Below, piece after piece: positions 22,206-35,729 of a DNA stretch of 64,000 bases (its first letter is position 1; each line of letters begins with the position of its first letter). The DNA comes from Cytidiella melzeri. Taxonomy: Eukaryota > Basidiomycota > Agaricomycetes > Polyporales > Irpicaceae. A program made the position numbers and the translations under genes. The notes under the pieces are model-generated. The model was not told the origin of the DNA and made no database searches. It saw nothing but the letters and a program-made list of their open reading frames with translations. Location: NCBI GenBank assembly GCA_022592445.1, contig JABYQR010000001.1, positions 310,001-374,000 on the forward strand, given 5' to 3'.

Positions 22206-24792
22206 TCATAGACAAACGCTCACGTCCGTAGGCGCGTTTTGGTCAGCGAGGCCGTTTGTGTGAGTAGTATAAGTAGAAGAGCTCATATGGTTCATATATT
22301 TCTCCGATATCCTCTCCTCTTCTGGCTCGGATTCCGATGCGCTTGAATCCATTTCGATCGTTGCATATGCTGAGGCTGAGGGTGTTGATGTGAGAGGAGT
22401 AAAGGATAGCATATATCGCACAGGTAAGGTGAGGTAGTACGTGTAAATCCGCACAGCTCTTATCGGGAGAGTGATGATCCCGTGTAACGACGGGGTGAAG
22501 GTGGAAATGAGGGACGGCATGGTGAACTGGGACATGATCGGATCTTCCGTGGAGTCTGAGGATGTTGATTCGAGTTCGAGTTCGAGGGCGTCGGTGCCTA
22601 TGTCCTCTGTTTGAGGAGTAGCATCTACGCTTTGCTCCAGCGACATCGGCACGGCGTCAACTTCCTCGGTGACGTACGCCGGAGTCGCGTCTATCTCGAC
22701 AGACGTCGTTTGAGGGAGACATTCGACCTCTACGTCGATCATCGCCGGAGGGATGATTTGGGTCGAGCTTTCCACGTACGATGGCTTGACAAGGATACCT
22801 CGGCTGACTTTGTGTACGGTGGCATCGATCTGCTTGTCGACTTTTGGTGGAGGAGGTAAGATAATTGGTTTAGGTAGAAGGCTTCGTTCGATGAGGCGCA
22901 TCCGCTGCATAGGCGGCAAGAAGTCTTGTACTTTCTGCCAAGCCGAGGCATGAGAATCGACAGCACCCAAACGGCTAGCCTGGTTGAACCACTTCAGGGA
23001 CTCGAGGTGCGGGGCAATATGGCTGAGTAAGATCGCCGTTTCGAGAGGATTTTTGACCCAAGAATGGCCGACGTTCAAACGGACTAGAGCTCGTGATGAC
23101 AGCTCGAGCTCCTTGTATATGTCGTCTCGGCCGTTCAGTGCGTGCACGACAACAGCGAGCGTGTGCAAGCGTCTGCATCTGCTCGTGAGCGGGATGATGC
23201 CTTCTAATGTGAGGTAGGGAGGGCCGAAAGCTGGCGGGAAACGCACTTGGCCGCAAAGCCTCACGACTTCGACGTTTGGACAAACATGCGCCAGATGTTC
23301 GGCGTCCACATTGTGAAATACGGCAGACTCTGGCAACTCGATCTCGAATCTCTGCAAACGCGGCAGTGCACCAAAGTGCTCGAGGGTGAGGTGGCGAAGC
23401 TGTATATCACCACCACGAGAGGTCGAACGGGAAAGCTCGGCGTAACGAGATGCACTGGAAGGAGTGATACGCAACGTCTGCAAGGTGGAGCCAAAGCTAT
23501 CCGAGACCTGCATGCACAGCTCCTTCCATTCATGCGGCACAGGAGGGTCCTCGATCGCCAGTTCGAGCTGTGTCAGAGGGCTACTGGCATGCCTCAAGAA
23601 TATCGCGACGTTTCCTGCCTCTCCCGTGAGGTTCACTTGAGTCAGCTGCGCAAAGGGTCTGCGGCGAGGACCGTCGTTCGTCAAGCGCGCAGCCGACTTG
23701 CGGAAGTGAGAGAAGTCCAACTCGTCATCTCCGGAGAATACCCCACTATCAGTGCCGCTGACAGAGCTAGGGGTAGAGTATCCCGAACCTGGGCTGATGT
23801 CATTGAAGAAACATTCGACCGCTCTCGATCCAGCGTTTGTCAAGTCAAGCTGAAGACTCTTCAGCAGCGGTAGAGTCGAAATCCACTTTCCAACCTTCGC
23901 ACTGAGGGCTCCGGGGAGCATTAATGCGAGCTTCTCCAGACGTGTCTGAGTCTGGACCTTCTCTACGAAATTCTCGGGGATATTTGAGTGTAGAGTGAAA
24001 ACGAAGGAGGTGAGCTTGGTCTTGGCCATGACCTCGTCAAGGAAGTCGTTGATCTTAGGAGCACGTACACCCATTTCGAGAGTGAACGACTGCAGCTTAG
24101 TGCTGAGATACGGGCGGCAGAGTTCGAGTCCCTCTCTGGTCTCCGCCTTCCAGATTAGAGTTTCGAGGTTAGGTAGCAAGTGGTCTTGGGGGCATGCGGC
24201 GAGAGTAGGGAAAATGCTCTGGGCCACATTTTTGTGGCACTCAATGTAGGTGATGCTGTGCACGCGCTCAGCATACAACAGCACCCTCTCCCAGTCAGCA
24301 GGCGCAGGAGGTCTAGCCTGTTATGATCTCAATTGACAAAACTGGAAAGAACAAACTGGATACACTCACTAAGCCGAAGGCCGGCCTCTTCGCACGCCTC
24401 ATCAAGCTACTCGGAAACAGCGATACTAGTGGAACGAACGAATCCAGGTCCTTCCACAGTTTATCGAGTGCAGGCTCCTTCAAAGCCTTGCAAGTCCTAG
24501 CAAGACGAGCCAGAGCTCTTTTGCCACCCTGCGACTCGAGGATACACTCCAGGAGTCTAGTCGTGGCGTCTGCGTCGCGGAGAATAGCCGGAGCCATGTT
24601 CTGTTGGTGAACTGCGTACGGTGCGTAGTTGTCTCGCGAGTTGGCGATAGAGTTGAGGGAAGTAGTAGACTTGCGCGAGCGGATGCTTGGGAGTTTAGGG
24701 CGCATGGAAAGCGAGGAGAGGTAGTCCTTGAGAGACCCACGCCGTTTCAAACTGGGGGTGGGGGAAGACACGTCGCGTCCAGCAGAAGCCAT
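22206..24792 (-). CDS. F-box-like protein with leucine-rich-type repeats
   Basis: Two exons (24370-24792 and 22206-24317) give 844 residues. A basic, Ser-rich start is followed by the degenerate F-box pattern typical of Agaricomycetes: LARLARTCKALKEPALDKLW, then LVSLFPSSL. The body has irregular leucine-rich units (HLLPNLETLIWKAE, RLEKLALMLPG, LPLLKSLQLDL, QLRHLTLEHFG). A long disordered acidic segment lies near the C-terminus, with a hydrophobic stretch at about 22390-22480. Such proteins are predicted SCF adaptors, but the target is unknown. The last codons may be altered by splicing: GTGAGC occurs just before the stop, so a further small exon downstream is possible. Confidence 0.72.
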
Positions 24793-25671
24793 GAGCTACT
24801 TATCGGAGCGTGCGTAGACAGGAAATGAGTATATTGCCAAGTGCAGGAAGAAGGGAGACGTGAACCGTCCAGGGTCTTGGGGTGTTGCTGAGGTGAGGTG
24901 TGTGCCTTCAGGAAGGTAGGTCAGACGATCCTGGAGAAGGCGAGCGCAATATATATCGATGAGTGACTGAGGCGGGAGATCGTGGTTAGTGTGATGCAGG
25001 CAGATGTAGTGCACGAGTATGAGCCCTGAAGAATGAATGATGCAACCGCGAATGATACGCGTTGCTCCGTCTGCTTCTGGACATGTTAGATATAGATAAT
25101 GGGTGTCTTGAGGATGAGCTGTGGTCGTGTGCAATGTGTTGCTGTGCTGTGGACCTTCGTTATTAGATGTGCATGCTTCCGGTGCTGCGAAGAATGACAC
25201 GCGTGATGAGCAAGGTTAACGCAAGCTTGAAAGCTGACTGTTTTTTTGGCTATAGCATGAGCATAGAACGCCCATGACCCGCGTCCACGTGCCTCATGCA
25301 AATCGCAACACGCAGCGGGCGCGTTTGCAAGATGCAGCCAGAGGACCGACAGGTTGTCTCATGGACCTCTACCGTTCACGGAGGTCCACGTCGCAGACCA
25401 AATCATACAATTCGCCATGCCGAAGAGAATGACAGTAATATGATTGATAGCAATCGAAAGCACATACGACTATGTGTACGACCTGCGTACGTTAAGGTGG
25501 ATCTCATCATCCATGTGAACGCGTATTGCAGGTCTGCATTTTACGTCATTTGGACCCGCTGGGAACCAACGTGAGCAATTTAGTAAGGCCGCGACAAGAT
25601 CATGAAGAGCACGCACCTGTATTTTCCCCGGCTTCGGCGACCGCAAACCTCGGGAGATTCGCTACATGTGG
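24793..25671. other. Intergenic region, one uninterrupted frame of uncertain reality
   Basis: Between the F-box gene start and the SLD2 stop. A 134-codon minus-strand frame spans 24796-25200 and ends four bases before the F-box ATG. It has no known motif and may simply be 5' leader sequence. The remainder shows nothing convincing. Confidence 0.35.
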
Positions 25672-27742
25672 CTACAGCTCGCCAACTTCCCATGGTACTG
25701 GCTCTCCTTCCCAGTCATCATCCTCTTCGCTAGCCTTCGTACGAAGCTTAATATGACTGACAAAACTCAACTCCGGTTCTGTATCCACGTCAGTGACTTC
25801 CCCGGCCCCCCAGATCTCCCCACCTCGAGCTGAATCGTAATGCCCTTCTCGCCGACCATATATCAGCCCGCGAGCTAGCCTGTCCTCGTCATCCTTCGTC
25901 TCATGAGGAGATATCGCCAGAACTTTGCGAAGATGGTCGGGTAGATTAACTTCAAACTTCTCCAGCTCTGCCTCGGCAGAAGACATCGGCGCAGGTCGAT
26001 ACATCGTCGTGCCAAATTCGGGCTCGGAATCTGCAAAGACGTCTTCATCCAGAACTCCTCCTGACGCATCTCGCCTGTTTCTTTGGAGCCGCGCATTGGA
26101 AGTCCACGATACCTCTTTAACTTTCACTTCTTCGTCCTCGTCAAACAGTCCATCCGTCTCACCCCCACTGGGATCATCTCCGGCCACCATTTGTTCGAGT
26201 AGTTTCGCCTTTTTCCTCGCAAGACCCTTTGCACTAGCCTTGCCTTTGTCGCCAGTGTATTTGGAGCTGTTGGCAGACGTAGGCGGAGGAGACGGAGGAA
26301 GAAGGGGTAGGGACGATGGGGGAAAGTGCTGAGATGAGCTTGACTCGTCTCCTTCGACGACTACTGAAGCATCTTTCTTGATACTTGCTAGTTTACCAAC
26401 CCTTTCTGCCACACTCGAAGCGCTACTGCTATCGTCAAACAAATTGCTCCTACCAGGAAAGACTGCCTTTGCGAGTGACTTTCCATTCTTCGTAGCCGGC
26501 TTTGCGAAATTCTCGGTGGGCTTCATAACGCTACCTCGGAAGTTGGGAGCTCTCAGCTTGTTTCCATGTGTTTGCAGCACGTGTTCATCACCATCAACGT
26601 CCATGTCGTCTTCGTCTGCGGCCTCCGGGGGTGAAAGAGCTCTTTGCTTTCCTTTCGATTTGCTCAGCCCCTGCAAGCCAAATCCAAATGCAAGCAGACT
26701 CAAACTGCCAGCCTTCGTCTTTAGTTCTGACTTGGAGGCTTTCGGTCTATTCTGTGGGTAAGCGGGAGCAGGAATCGCCTCGTCGAATAATTTCACGAAA
26801 GCCTTCCCCCCTTTCATCGGCTTCACAGGCGTCTCTCCGATGAACTCATCCTCTGACACTCTCCTCGTACTCTCCTCGTCACTATCCTCTGCTCGAGCAG
26901 CTTGTAGTGTGTCAAATAAGCTTCCTCTGTCAAATGCGCTCGAATCAACGCGTTCGACAGTCGTCCTCGCGCGTTTCTCTTTGACGGGCGAGGGCGATAC
27001 AGGTTCTCCGCGCAGACGTTTCCGCGCTCGTGTAACGGCATCTTCCACAGGTTTGCCATTCGGCTGGTCGGTACGAGGGAGACTTATATCGAGACCATCG
27101 CCGTCCTTGCGGCTTGCATCCGATATTGGCGGCTTGGATGATGAGGCAAGCGTGTGAGAGTCGATGAGCGGAAATGGATCCTCCTCGAGCACCGGGGGAG
27201 GAACATTCCGAGATGTTGTTGCACGATGTCGAGGCTTTGAGGGGGTTACGAAAGGGTTTGCCTTCGTTCGCTCGCCAGATGACAGATGTGGGATTGCTTT
27301 GAGGTCAGAGTCGGCTGAGGGGTCATGCAGACCACCGCGTTTGCCTTTTGCTTTGTGCTTGACTGGAGAGAAGGGATTACCAGACAAGCTTGATGCCGCA
27401 GTCCTTACGGCACGATGTTTAGGAGTAGATAGGAGAAGAGAGGAAGTGGAAGATCGGTGCGGGTCCCGTGGAGGTGTTCGACGATGATCCTCTGGAACAG
27501 GTTTAGCGGACGTGGACGCAGATGAAGACGCGTGTAGTTGTTTCGAGAGCTTCTTGTACAGCTTGTATTTGTCCGCTGTGAATGCCATGGTCAGTATGCT
27601 GGTATTGCTAACGAGCAACGCGAACACACATACCCATGTCTGGTTGATCCTTGATGTCCTGCACTGTAGGATCGCGTCCACAAGTAGTCTTAAAGTCCCT
27701 CTCCCATGCCTTTATCTCTGCGCGCAAAGCTGAAACGTCCAT
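25672..27742 (-). CDS. SLD2: DNA replication initiation factor Sld2/Drc1
   Basis: Sld2 is phosphorylated by CDK, binds Dpb11 and lets origins fire. Exon 1 (27634-27742) encodes the conserved start MDVSALRAEIKAWERDFKTT, with GRDPTVQDIK. A 58 nt intron follows. Exon 2 (25672-27575) resumes with ADKYKLYKKLSKQL, completing the N-terminal Sld2/RecQ4-like domain. Total 670 residues. The rest is largely disordered and rich in SP/TP sites (NPFSPVKHK, TPSKPRHR, EPVSPSPVKEK, ALSPPEA), as expected for a CDK substrate. It ends with an acidic stretch (EEDDDWEGEPVPWEVGEL). The gene is divergent from the PAL1-like gene. Confidence 0.82.
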
Positions 27743-28406
27743 GCCTGGTTGGACTCCTTCTAGGATGCGAGTAGTAGAGTGATATGAACGCGCTATTTGA
27801 ACGCGTCTGGCTTGACGCGGTTTTAAACTCAGCTTTCTCCGCCAGCTCCTCAAACCTTCTGACGACGACTGCGAGGTTTGACAGCCACTTCCATAACTAT
27901 GGGCGGGTTGAAAGAAGTGGCTGGAACACTACAAGCTGAATTATGGCATAGACTTTTTCCAGGAGAGAAGAGTTTTCCCGTCTAGTTCTTCTGACCTGAA
28001 GCCTGAAACTGGGCCTTACAGTGTCAGTACTCATTGTATACGATAGAAATCTTTGATCTTTGATTAGAGCATGCCCTCATAGAATCCGAGATGTATATGC
28101 CTAGTCTGGGTCTTGACTCTTCTGGTGCTCAGGTGCTGATTAGTGTCAGTGCATAGACGAGGTGCGCTGCCCGGGGTCCCATTATTATCTGAGATTCAAC
28201 ACGTGAACTTCACGTGGACGTGAACAATGAATAGGCTGGTCTCTGCAGCGCATTGGAATGCGCGAACCTGCAACAGCGGTCTCTGCTAGTGGCCGTGTGT
28301 TGAGAGACGCATCCCAGTCCTTTCTCCCACCGCCTCCCATATCCCGCTTGCTCGCTCGCAATCGCCTCAGGACCGGCAGTGGGAGCTCTCAGGCACAGCG
28401 TCAGGC
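27743..28406. other. Shared promoter region of SLD2 and the PAL1-like gene
   Basis: 664 bp between two divergent starts. No coding signal beyond the N-terminal flanks. A CACGTGAACTTCACGTG-like imperfect palindrome lies near 28200-28216, with two CACGTG-type cores. Confidence 0.45.
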
Positions 28407-31400
28407 ATGTACCACCGAGCGAGTGGATATCAGCAATATTTGACTCAGGTTAACCATGACGAAACGGCACAAGCCTACGGCGGGGCCTCGCACCCACTGG
28501 CATCCTCTAATATCTATATCGACCCTATGAACCGTAACCATTCCTCACACTTTGCCCAGGACTCCTTCTACCTCTCACCACGACAACAACATCCAGCGCA
28601 AGCAGCGTACGACCCCCACGCTATGGCGTCTAGCGTGGATATGGATCGTGCATCAGTGCATGCAGTCCCGCCACCGGCGCCGCCAGTCGACCCCGCGTTC
28701 TCCAACGACCCAAGAGCCAATCCAGCCAATCCATATGCCCATTACACTTCATACAGGATGGATTCTAGGGAGGAGATCATTCCGCTGGCAGCAGGTCCCA
28801 GTTACGACGTGAGTTCATGATTCTCCTTCTTTTCAGGCTTTTCCTCATGCATGAATGCGTCCACAGTCGTTCTACGGTGCTCAGCAGCAACACGATACAT
28901 CTTATCATCGAAGGGACCCTATACCACCCAGCTCTCGTGAGCAGCGCCGCGATATCTCCTCCATCTATGGCCCCCCGGTGGGAACTATTTCTAACAGCCG
29001 CCCGCTTTCCGATGTCTCCCACTACTCGCATTCTTTATATACTGCACCCTCCGTACACGACCGTCGTGCCTCCGTTGCCTCGAGCATCGGAAGCATTCGT
29101 CTGCCTTATGATGCGCCTGAAGCTCATCCACCCGTCATTCCTGTCCCTCCACCTATGAATCATTCCGCGTCGAGCATGTCGAATTCGAAGTTGCACAGAA
29201 AGCATCGCTCAATGGATCAGCACGAACACCACAATCATTCTTCAGGATCTGTATATGCGGCTCCGGCAGCCGCTTCGTCCTTTTCGTCTTCATCTTCATC
29301 GTTTGTGCACGTTCACAAACAGAGTGGCAAAAGCTCTACGTCGCTTGCGTCTTACCCAAACGCGCAGTCCAGGTCTAGCCTCTATGTCGCCAATCCCAGC
29401 TCGGAGAGCGATACGTATGCCGTCTTCAGGCCTCCCCCCGGTTCACCGTATTCATCAAATTCCTCGCAGTCGTCCGCTTCGGCACCTGAGGAGCCCACAA
29501 CTCCTCCCCAGACAGCATCGGACAAGGGATACATATCGTCTTCCACATCATCAAAGAAGTCAAAGCACTCGCACTCTTCGAAGAAAGTCCCTGACATTGA
29601 CAAAGAAAAACTCAATGATATCATCCATGTTTCGGCCGCCGAAGACTTTCCTCCTGCGTACACTCCCTTACCTGCGCAGAATGAGACAGTGACTGCTGCT
29701 TCTAGCCCTGCCAGTGATTCCAAAGAGGATGTACGCATTGTCATGTTTCCCGACGGTATCACAGTCAGGTCGTCGACTGGCAAAACACCCCTCTCAGGTC
29801 CTTCTCAGGAACGAAGTCCGCCCCAGGAGCAAAGCAGCATCGCCATGCCCATACCGCACTCCAACACAGCCCAGCATTCTCCACCTCGGGAGACTGCGGT
29901 CGTTTCAATGCCTCAACCTTCATCCTCCGCCTCCGGTCCTTCTCAGGCCTCCGTTCAGGCGCCGGCGGAAATCAAGAAAAGCAAGTCTGGTAAACCTGCA
30001 GTGTCCACACCGCCCAAAGACCTTGATAAAATCGATGAGCTGGACGAGACTGATCCGCTGGGATTCGCGTGGCATCACCATGGTCCGTATGAGGCTATCA
30101 TCAAAGCCACGAAGGGCTTTGGCGAACAGGATACCGGTGCTCATCAGCAAAGCGGTGGTCCCAAGATATTTGTGAGTACCCTTAGCGCGCATATGTGTTG
30201 CCTACTCACGCGTCATTTGTAGGCTGCCATGTCTGGCGCTCAGCCACAGCGAGGACCCGGCGAGTCGAAGAAGGTAAAGTCATCAGTTTTGTGCTATAGA
30301 GGTATCTATATTGATCGAGCGTTTAGTCACGCCGCCAACCGCCACCTGTTGATCCTAGTATAACCTCCTTCAGAGTGAAACCGGGCGAGCTCTTCCCTCC
30401 TATACTACCTCCACAGCAACTCCCCCTCCCTCCCGGCATTATACCGACGCCCATGAGTCCTCAAGCGCCGATGTCGCCTCTGCAGAAGCAGTCGTTCATG
30501 AATGCTCACATGCGACCTGTTGGAAAACATGAACCAGTACCGCCACCATTCTCCCCCACTCCGTCCCAGATGGAGAGGGCGAGAAACCCTCAACATCGGA
30601 TGTCCATGATGAGTCAGGTAACAAACGCGGACTTACAGGCCTACTCTGAATTGCGACAGCCGCTACCGTCCTCGTTTGCACAGAGACACCCGCACTCACA
30701 GTCGCAAGCTAGTCAGATGAGCCATAACTCTCACAGCTCCCCACCGTCTTCATCTTCAGCGTCTTCATCAAGCGTCCCGCGCGTTTCCCCCCCTCAATTC
30801 GCTCCCACTGGTAATCTTAAAGAAGTTGCTCATCGCCCTCAGCCCGTGCCTGTGCAGCCACCCCAGCAACCTCAAGCCCAGCTCTACCGCGCCAACTCAT
30901 ACCCCTTACCCGCCCAACCTGCCCAACATCAAAAGCCTTTGTCAGCACCGCATGTGCTCTCAGCGGACCCGCCTCCTACGCCAGACATCCGGCTTCCTCC
31001 TCCTTCAGTGCACACACGCTCGATCGCACCGTCATCCGCCAATAGCCACTCCTCCAGACAACCACACCCACACTACCTCCCGAAGCGGCTCGTTATGCCG
31101 ACTCCTCTACAGCCCATGCAGCCTCCCCAGCAGGGTCCTGTTAGTGCACAGGCACCGTCATACTCTGTACACGGCGAGAACTCGTATTCGGGTCTGAAGC
31201 GTGGTGTTACGGTCGGTGCAACGCCAAAGGCACAAGATATCCCGATGTCAGCGGCGGTGAGGAAGCTGAAGAAGCAGAAGGAGGCGAGGGGCAAGGATAA
31301 GGAGTTCGAGAGGGACATTGAAGAGCTCGAGAGGCAGGAGAGGGAGAAGGAAGCGGAAAGGGAGAAGGAAAGGCAGAGGGAGAGGGAGAGGAGGAGAGCT

Positions 31401-31625
31401 CGGAGCGCAAGTGTTTCTGCTCCGCCTTCGCATGCGTCGAACGCGACGGTCTTTGCGTCGGAGGTGGTCGTGCCTGTCATTGAGCCGACGAAGTCGATTG
31501 CGAACGGCGGTGGTGGTGGATGGGGCTTTGGGTTGTTTTCCTCCGGCGAGAAGGAGAAACTCAGGGAGAAAGAGCTCGAGAAGGAGAAAGGGAAGGAGCG
31601 GAAGAAGCTCAGCAAGAGACGGTGA
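28407..31625 (+). CDS. PAL1-like cell-morphology protein, large and low-complexity
   Basis: Four exons (28407-28808, 28867-30171, 30223-30273, 30327-31625) give 1018 residues. The best marker is DKIDELDETDPLGFAWHHHG then PYEAI (near 30030-30100). It fits the fungal Pal1 signature, an LD-x-ID-x-LD run followed by a HHDGP-like block. Pal1 proteins act in endocytosis and polarised growth at the cell cortex. The rest is disordered: His/Ser/Pro/Gln-rich N-terminus, long Pro-rich middle, and a C-terminal Glu/Arg/Lys helix (31255-31400) followed by EVVVPVIEPTKS and a polyglycine, Lys-rich tail. The 3' end, from about 31218, is duplicated downstream at 37503. Confidence 0.68.
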
Positions 31626-32330
31626 GAGCTGTCTTCTCGAGCTGCCCGGACTGCGGTGAAATTACCGACGTGCGATTACTGGTGGCAAGCCTAGTGGCCC
31701 TACGGCAAGCTGAAGGCCGCCGCTGAAGCATCGCCAAACGCGTAGTACATTGTTGAGCGGTGTGCCCCCACGAATTTTTATTTCTGCTATGACTCCTACT
31801 TCCTGTATCTCTAGACTGACTCTGCCACGGACATGACCTTGAAACTGCTTTCACTCCCCTTCCCCTCATACGTCCCTTGATTCCCTGTCATGCATACATC
31901 GCGTTTCTGCTCCCTCCTCTCATATGGCCCTCATTTACCCCCATCTTTGAGATTACTACATGAACTCACACACGCGTTGAATCACAACTCCATACTCTGT
32001 AGCTCTTGCATTTACCCATCTCATCATCGTTTATCCCATACATACTTGTACGTAGCATTGTTTGTATCTTACTTCCGGAAACGGTAACTATCTCATTGGT
32101 TACTTCACTTCTGTCAGTGAGACGCCTAAGTAGATGCTGGCACTAAAACTACTTTGTGCTTCCACAGCATGGACCTTCATGAATAGTTGCCTCAGACGAC
32201 AGACACGGACTGACTCGTATAATCACTGGGACGTCGGCAGCCGTGGGAAGGGAGTTGACAGCTTTCCCTGTGTTTGCCGCCGCACAGCTCATTACAAGCT
32301 CGAGATTTACCCTCGTCCACCTGCATAGTG
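31626..32330. other. Spacer between PAL1-like and DUF6535-A
   Basis: No gene. Part of it is recognisable in the right copy: GGGAGTTGACAGCTT at about 32251 recurs near 37964. The duplication therefore covers the spacer. Confidence 0.5.
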
Positions 32331-35300
32331 ATGACTTCTCCCTCTGCAGCCTCAGAGCCTATGGCTAATCCTGCTATTCTCCCGCCAGACCCTACAAACC
32401 CTGCCGTCCATTGTCAGTGCGGACCATGCCGAAGGTCCGTTAACGCGCATACCAGCTCAGAAGGTGTCGACAAGGCTCAAGAGCATCGCACTGCTCCCGA
32501 ATCTGTCTCTCCTCTTTCCCCCATCAACAAGGTCATTCAAACAGAGACCAGCAGCGCCGCACCTCCGAGCCACAGCTCTCCTCGTGAGGGCATTCATACC
32601 GTCTCAGGAGTATCCTCCGTCACTGCCATATCCACAAATCTCCAGGAGCATCACGTTTCTCCTGGAAAGAGTGCTCCTTTAGCTGCAGTACCTCCGAGTG
32701 ACGGCTCGCGGTACGCGAGCACTGGCATACCAACGCATCCGGGCAAGCAGGCAGGGTGGCCAGCTGTGGAAGAGGCCTTGACTAAGTTTGACCATCAGGA
32801 AATCGGTGGCTACAAGGAAGACGTTGACACACTTCTGACATTCGTGAGTGATATAAAGCGGATTTGCTCCCGTATCATCCGTTTCCGCTAATTCGAAGCT
32901 CTCTTCACAGACTGGTTTATACTCGGCGGTTCTCACTGCCTTCGTGATCATCTCCTACCCGCAGCTTCAAGAAGATACAGCCGGTGAGACGCTGCAGGTC
33001 CTGCGAATTATCGCAAACCAGACTGCCGGATACGCAATCGTGGGCGGGCAGCTGCTCAATTCCACCACAGCCTCTCCGGCACTATCCCCACCATTCCAGC
33101 CATCTCCTACTGCTATTCGCGTCAATGTGCTTTGGTTCTCCAGCCTCGTAATCAGTCTGTCCACCGCTTCTCTCGGGATTCTCGTGAAGCAGTGGCTCCG
33201 AGCATATATGGCATTTTGCACATCTTCTCCGCAAGGCCAGCTGCGTGTTCGTCAATTTCGCCGTTCAGGACTCGAGTCATGGCAGGTGTTCGGAATCGCA
33301 TCTCTCCTCCCTCTCCTGATTCAAATATCCCTATCTCTCTTCTTTGTTGGCCTGTGCTACTTCACAATCGACATACACCCAACAATAGGAAGGACGACCA
33401 TTCCGCTTGTGTGCGTCTGGGGACTTTTCATTACCACTGTCACTTTATCTCCTATCTTTTCCTCGCGATGCCCATACAAGACCCCCGCCCTTGCCATAGT
33501 CACCACGGTGCTTCGCACGCGCGTATATCTCCCCGCGGCATCTATCCTTGTGGAGTTCGTCCCGGCTGTAGGGATGGGCCTGCTGAAGATGGTCGTTTTC
33601 CATTTTTATTTCGCAGTGGTATATCCAATCGTCACAGTCTGGACCATGTTGTTGTCGCATAATCCGACATCGCTTTACGAGGCTATGGAGAGTTATCACA
33701 TGAGAGCAAGGTATAGATTCCATAGGATGATGGACTACTTCATCCCTGGACACCATCGATTCTTTACTTTTGTGGCGTCTCGAGAAGAAGCACAGATCAT
33801 CACGGACGTTTCGAAGGATTTGGACATCCTAGTCTCTGCGGACGCCTTGCAGGCGAACGACGAGCTACTTGGGACCACCGTGAAAGTTGCTCTGGAGCAG
33901 AGCACGCCGAGCTGGGAAGACATTGTCAAATTTCTGGTGAAGATCATTGGGAATCGGGTACCATGGACCAATACGCTTTCGGACGAGGCAACGTTGGTAG
34001 ACTGCGAGTTACTTTCTGGCCATGCACGCAAAGCCGTTCAGGATCTTTTCGAAATTCACGTGGCGAGCTCCGTCGAGAAATTAGAGGGGGAGGACATGTC
34101 GAACAATGTCACATGGGCTATATGTCTCTTGGTGTCCTTGTACGAGCCCGGAGCGCAGATTCTCACCAATCAGGGCCGCTTTGTTACCAACTGGCTTCAA
34201 AACCAAGCAGACTGGGCTTGTGGATTTGTTGTCAATGACGATTTTGGGAAGCAGATGCTGCCTTTGGTGTGCCAGATATGCCGGCACCGAGAAGAGATGG
34301 GCTTCCGGGAAAAGGTTGATTGGGTAGAAAGGGCTTTGAGCATGTCACCACTTCGAGGCTGGCCAGACGTATCGGGCAACTCAACGCGAGTGTCAGTGGT
34401 GGAAGAAACCGCGCGCTGCTTCGTGGATGTCCTGCGGTCGGATGGTGACAGCCTACCGTACGACGATCGTGTGTCTGGTCTGGCAATTGTCATGAAGTTA
34501 AGTGCAGTCGTAGATGCTGACCCCATCCAAGCAAACTCTTGGGCGGATCAGCTGTATCGTTCAACCTCTACACCAGTCAAGACGTGTATGACCGCAATAA
34601 GTCAAGTCTTCGACTCATGGGTCCGGCATCACCCCACCTTTGTCCTCAAGCATATTCTCATCTTCGCGAAAGCCCTCCTGCCGCACACAAAGTCTGACTC
34701 CATAGGTAAGGCTGTCTGATGCACATATACGCATGCCAGCTAACTTGTTCTAAACATTGATGGTAGGCGAAGTCCCTGCGACCTTGCTATCCAATGTACA
34801 GCTCATCTCAATATCCATTATTGAGCCTCGTAGCTCGAGTCACTACCGTGACAGTCGGGTGGGCTTGGAGTTCTTCCACCTATGCCACCTCACCCTGCAT
34901 ATTCGACACGCATGCAAACCTCCGAATGCCACTCAGCATCACGAGCAATCTCTCCACCACGAATGGCGTCGTACCTTCGACTTCCTCGCATACATCGTCT
35001 CTTCCGAGACCGTAGTAGTTGATTTGAGTAGCGGAAATTTCGTCTTTGATGGGGTCTACGTAATCTCAGCCGAGGAAATACAAGACTCACTCAACCAGTG
35101 CTGGGATTTGATCGACAGTATAGACGATGGATTGTGTCTTCATGGTTCTTCAAGCAACACGGCTGGACAATACGACAATTGGGTCAGGACCTTCAACGAG
35201 CAGAACTCTGGGGTGGGAGATTATTTCTGCCTAGTGCTCAATTCAATGCAAGAAGCACCCAACCGCTGGCGAATGCGTCGTTTGAATGCCATGACGCCAG

Positions 35301-35386
35301 AGCAGAGAGAAGCAATTGAAGATGACGGGCGTCGTGAAGGCGAAGCAATTGAACAACGGGTACAGCGCAGTTTAGGCCTTGCTTAG
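32331..35386 (+). CDS. DUF6535 membrane protein, copy A
   Basis: Three exons (32331-32843, 32911-34705, 34767-35386) give 975 residues. After a disordered Ser/Pro N-terminus comes the DUF6535 core. It starts at GGYKEDVDTLLTF, then TM1 TGLYSAVLTAFVIISYPQLQ, TM2 VLWFSSLVISLSTASLGIL with the family motif VKQWLRAY, TM3 LLPLLIQISLSLFFVGLCYF and TM4 TTIPLVCVWGLFITTVTLS. A long soluble, probably helical C-terminal domain follows, ending QRSLGLA. The family is common and often expanded in Agaricomycetes, and no function is established. The intron at 34706-34766 is 61 nt and contains a stop, so it must be removed. Compared with copy B this copy lacks a visible TATA box. Confidence 0.82.
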
Positions 35387-35729
35387 TTGGCGGACAGCGG
35401 CAGTCAGTATCAGAAGACTAGTGCGATCAGGACACTGGTGGGGAGCTTGTGTGGAAGAGGATGCCTCACATAACTTGGGGATCTGAGGACTGGGACCATT
35501 CAGCCTACTGAGGGGCAAAAATAGGATATTCCCTAGACGTACTGTACAGCAGATGCTGTACAGTCGTGCTTTCTTTTGGGACCGCTGTTTACCGTGATTA
35601 TCTCACCACGGACATTTTCTCTTATACGCATAGTTTCATTCCAGGTTACGCTCGCGATACACTTGCACTGGAAACAAATATGTATGATTCTCAAGTAAAG
35701 CATGCTAGAATTGTACGACTAAAATACTG

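Noticed and set aside
24796..25200. 134-codon minus-strand frame before the F-box gene
   Set aside because: No motif, no promoter or splice evidence, and it abuts the F-box ATG. More likely 5' leader.
31073..31615. Long minus-strand frame rich in Ser, Phe and Leu
   Set aside because: Antisense shadow of the Glu/Arg/Lys repeat of the PAL1-like gene. GA-rich repeats keep the other strand open.
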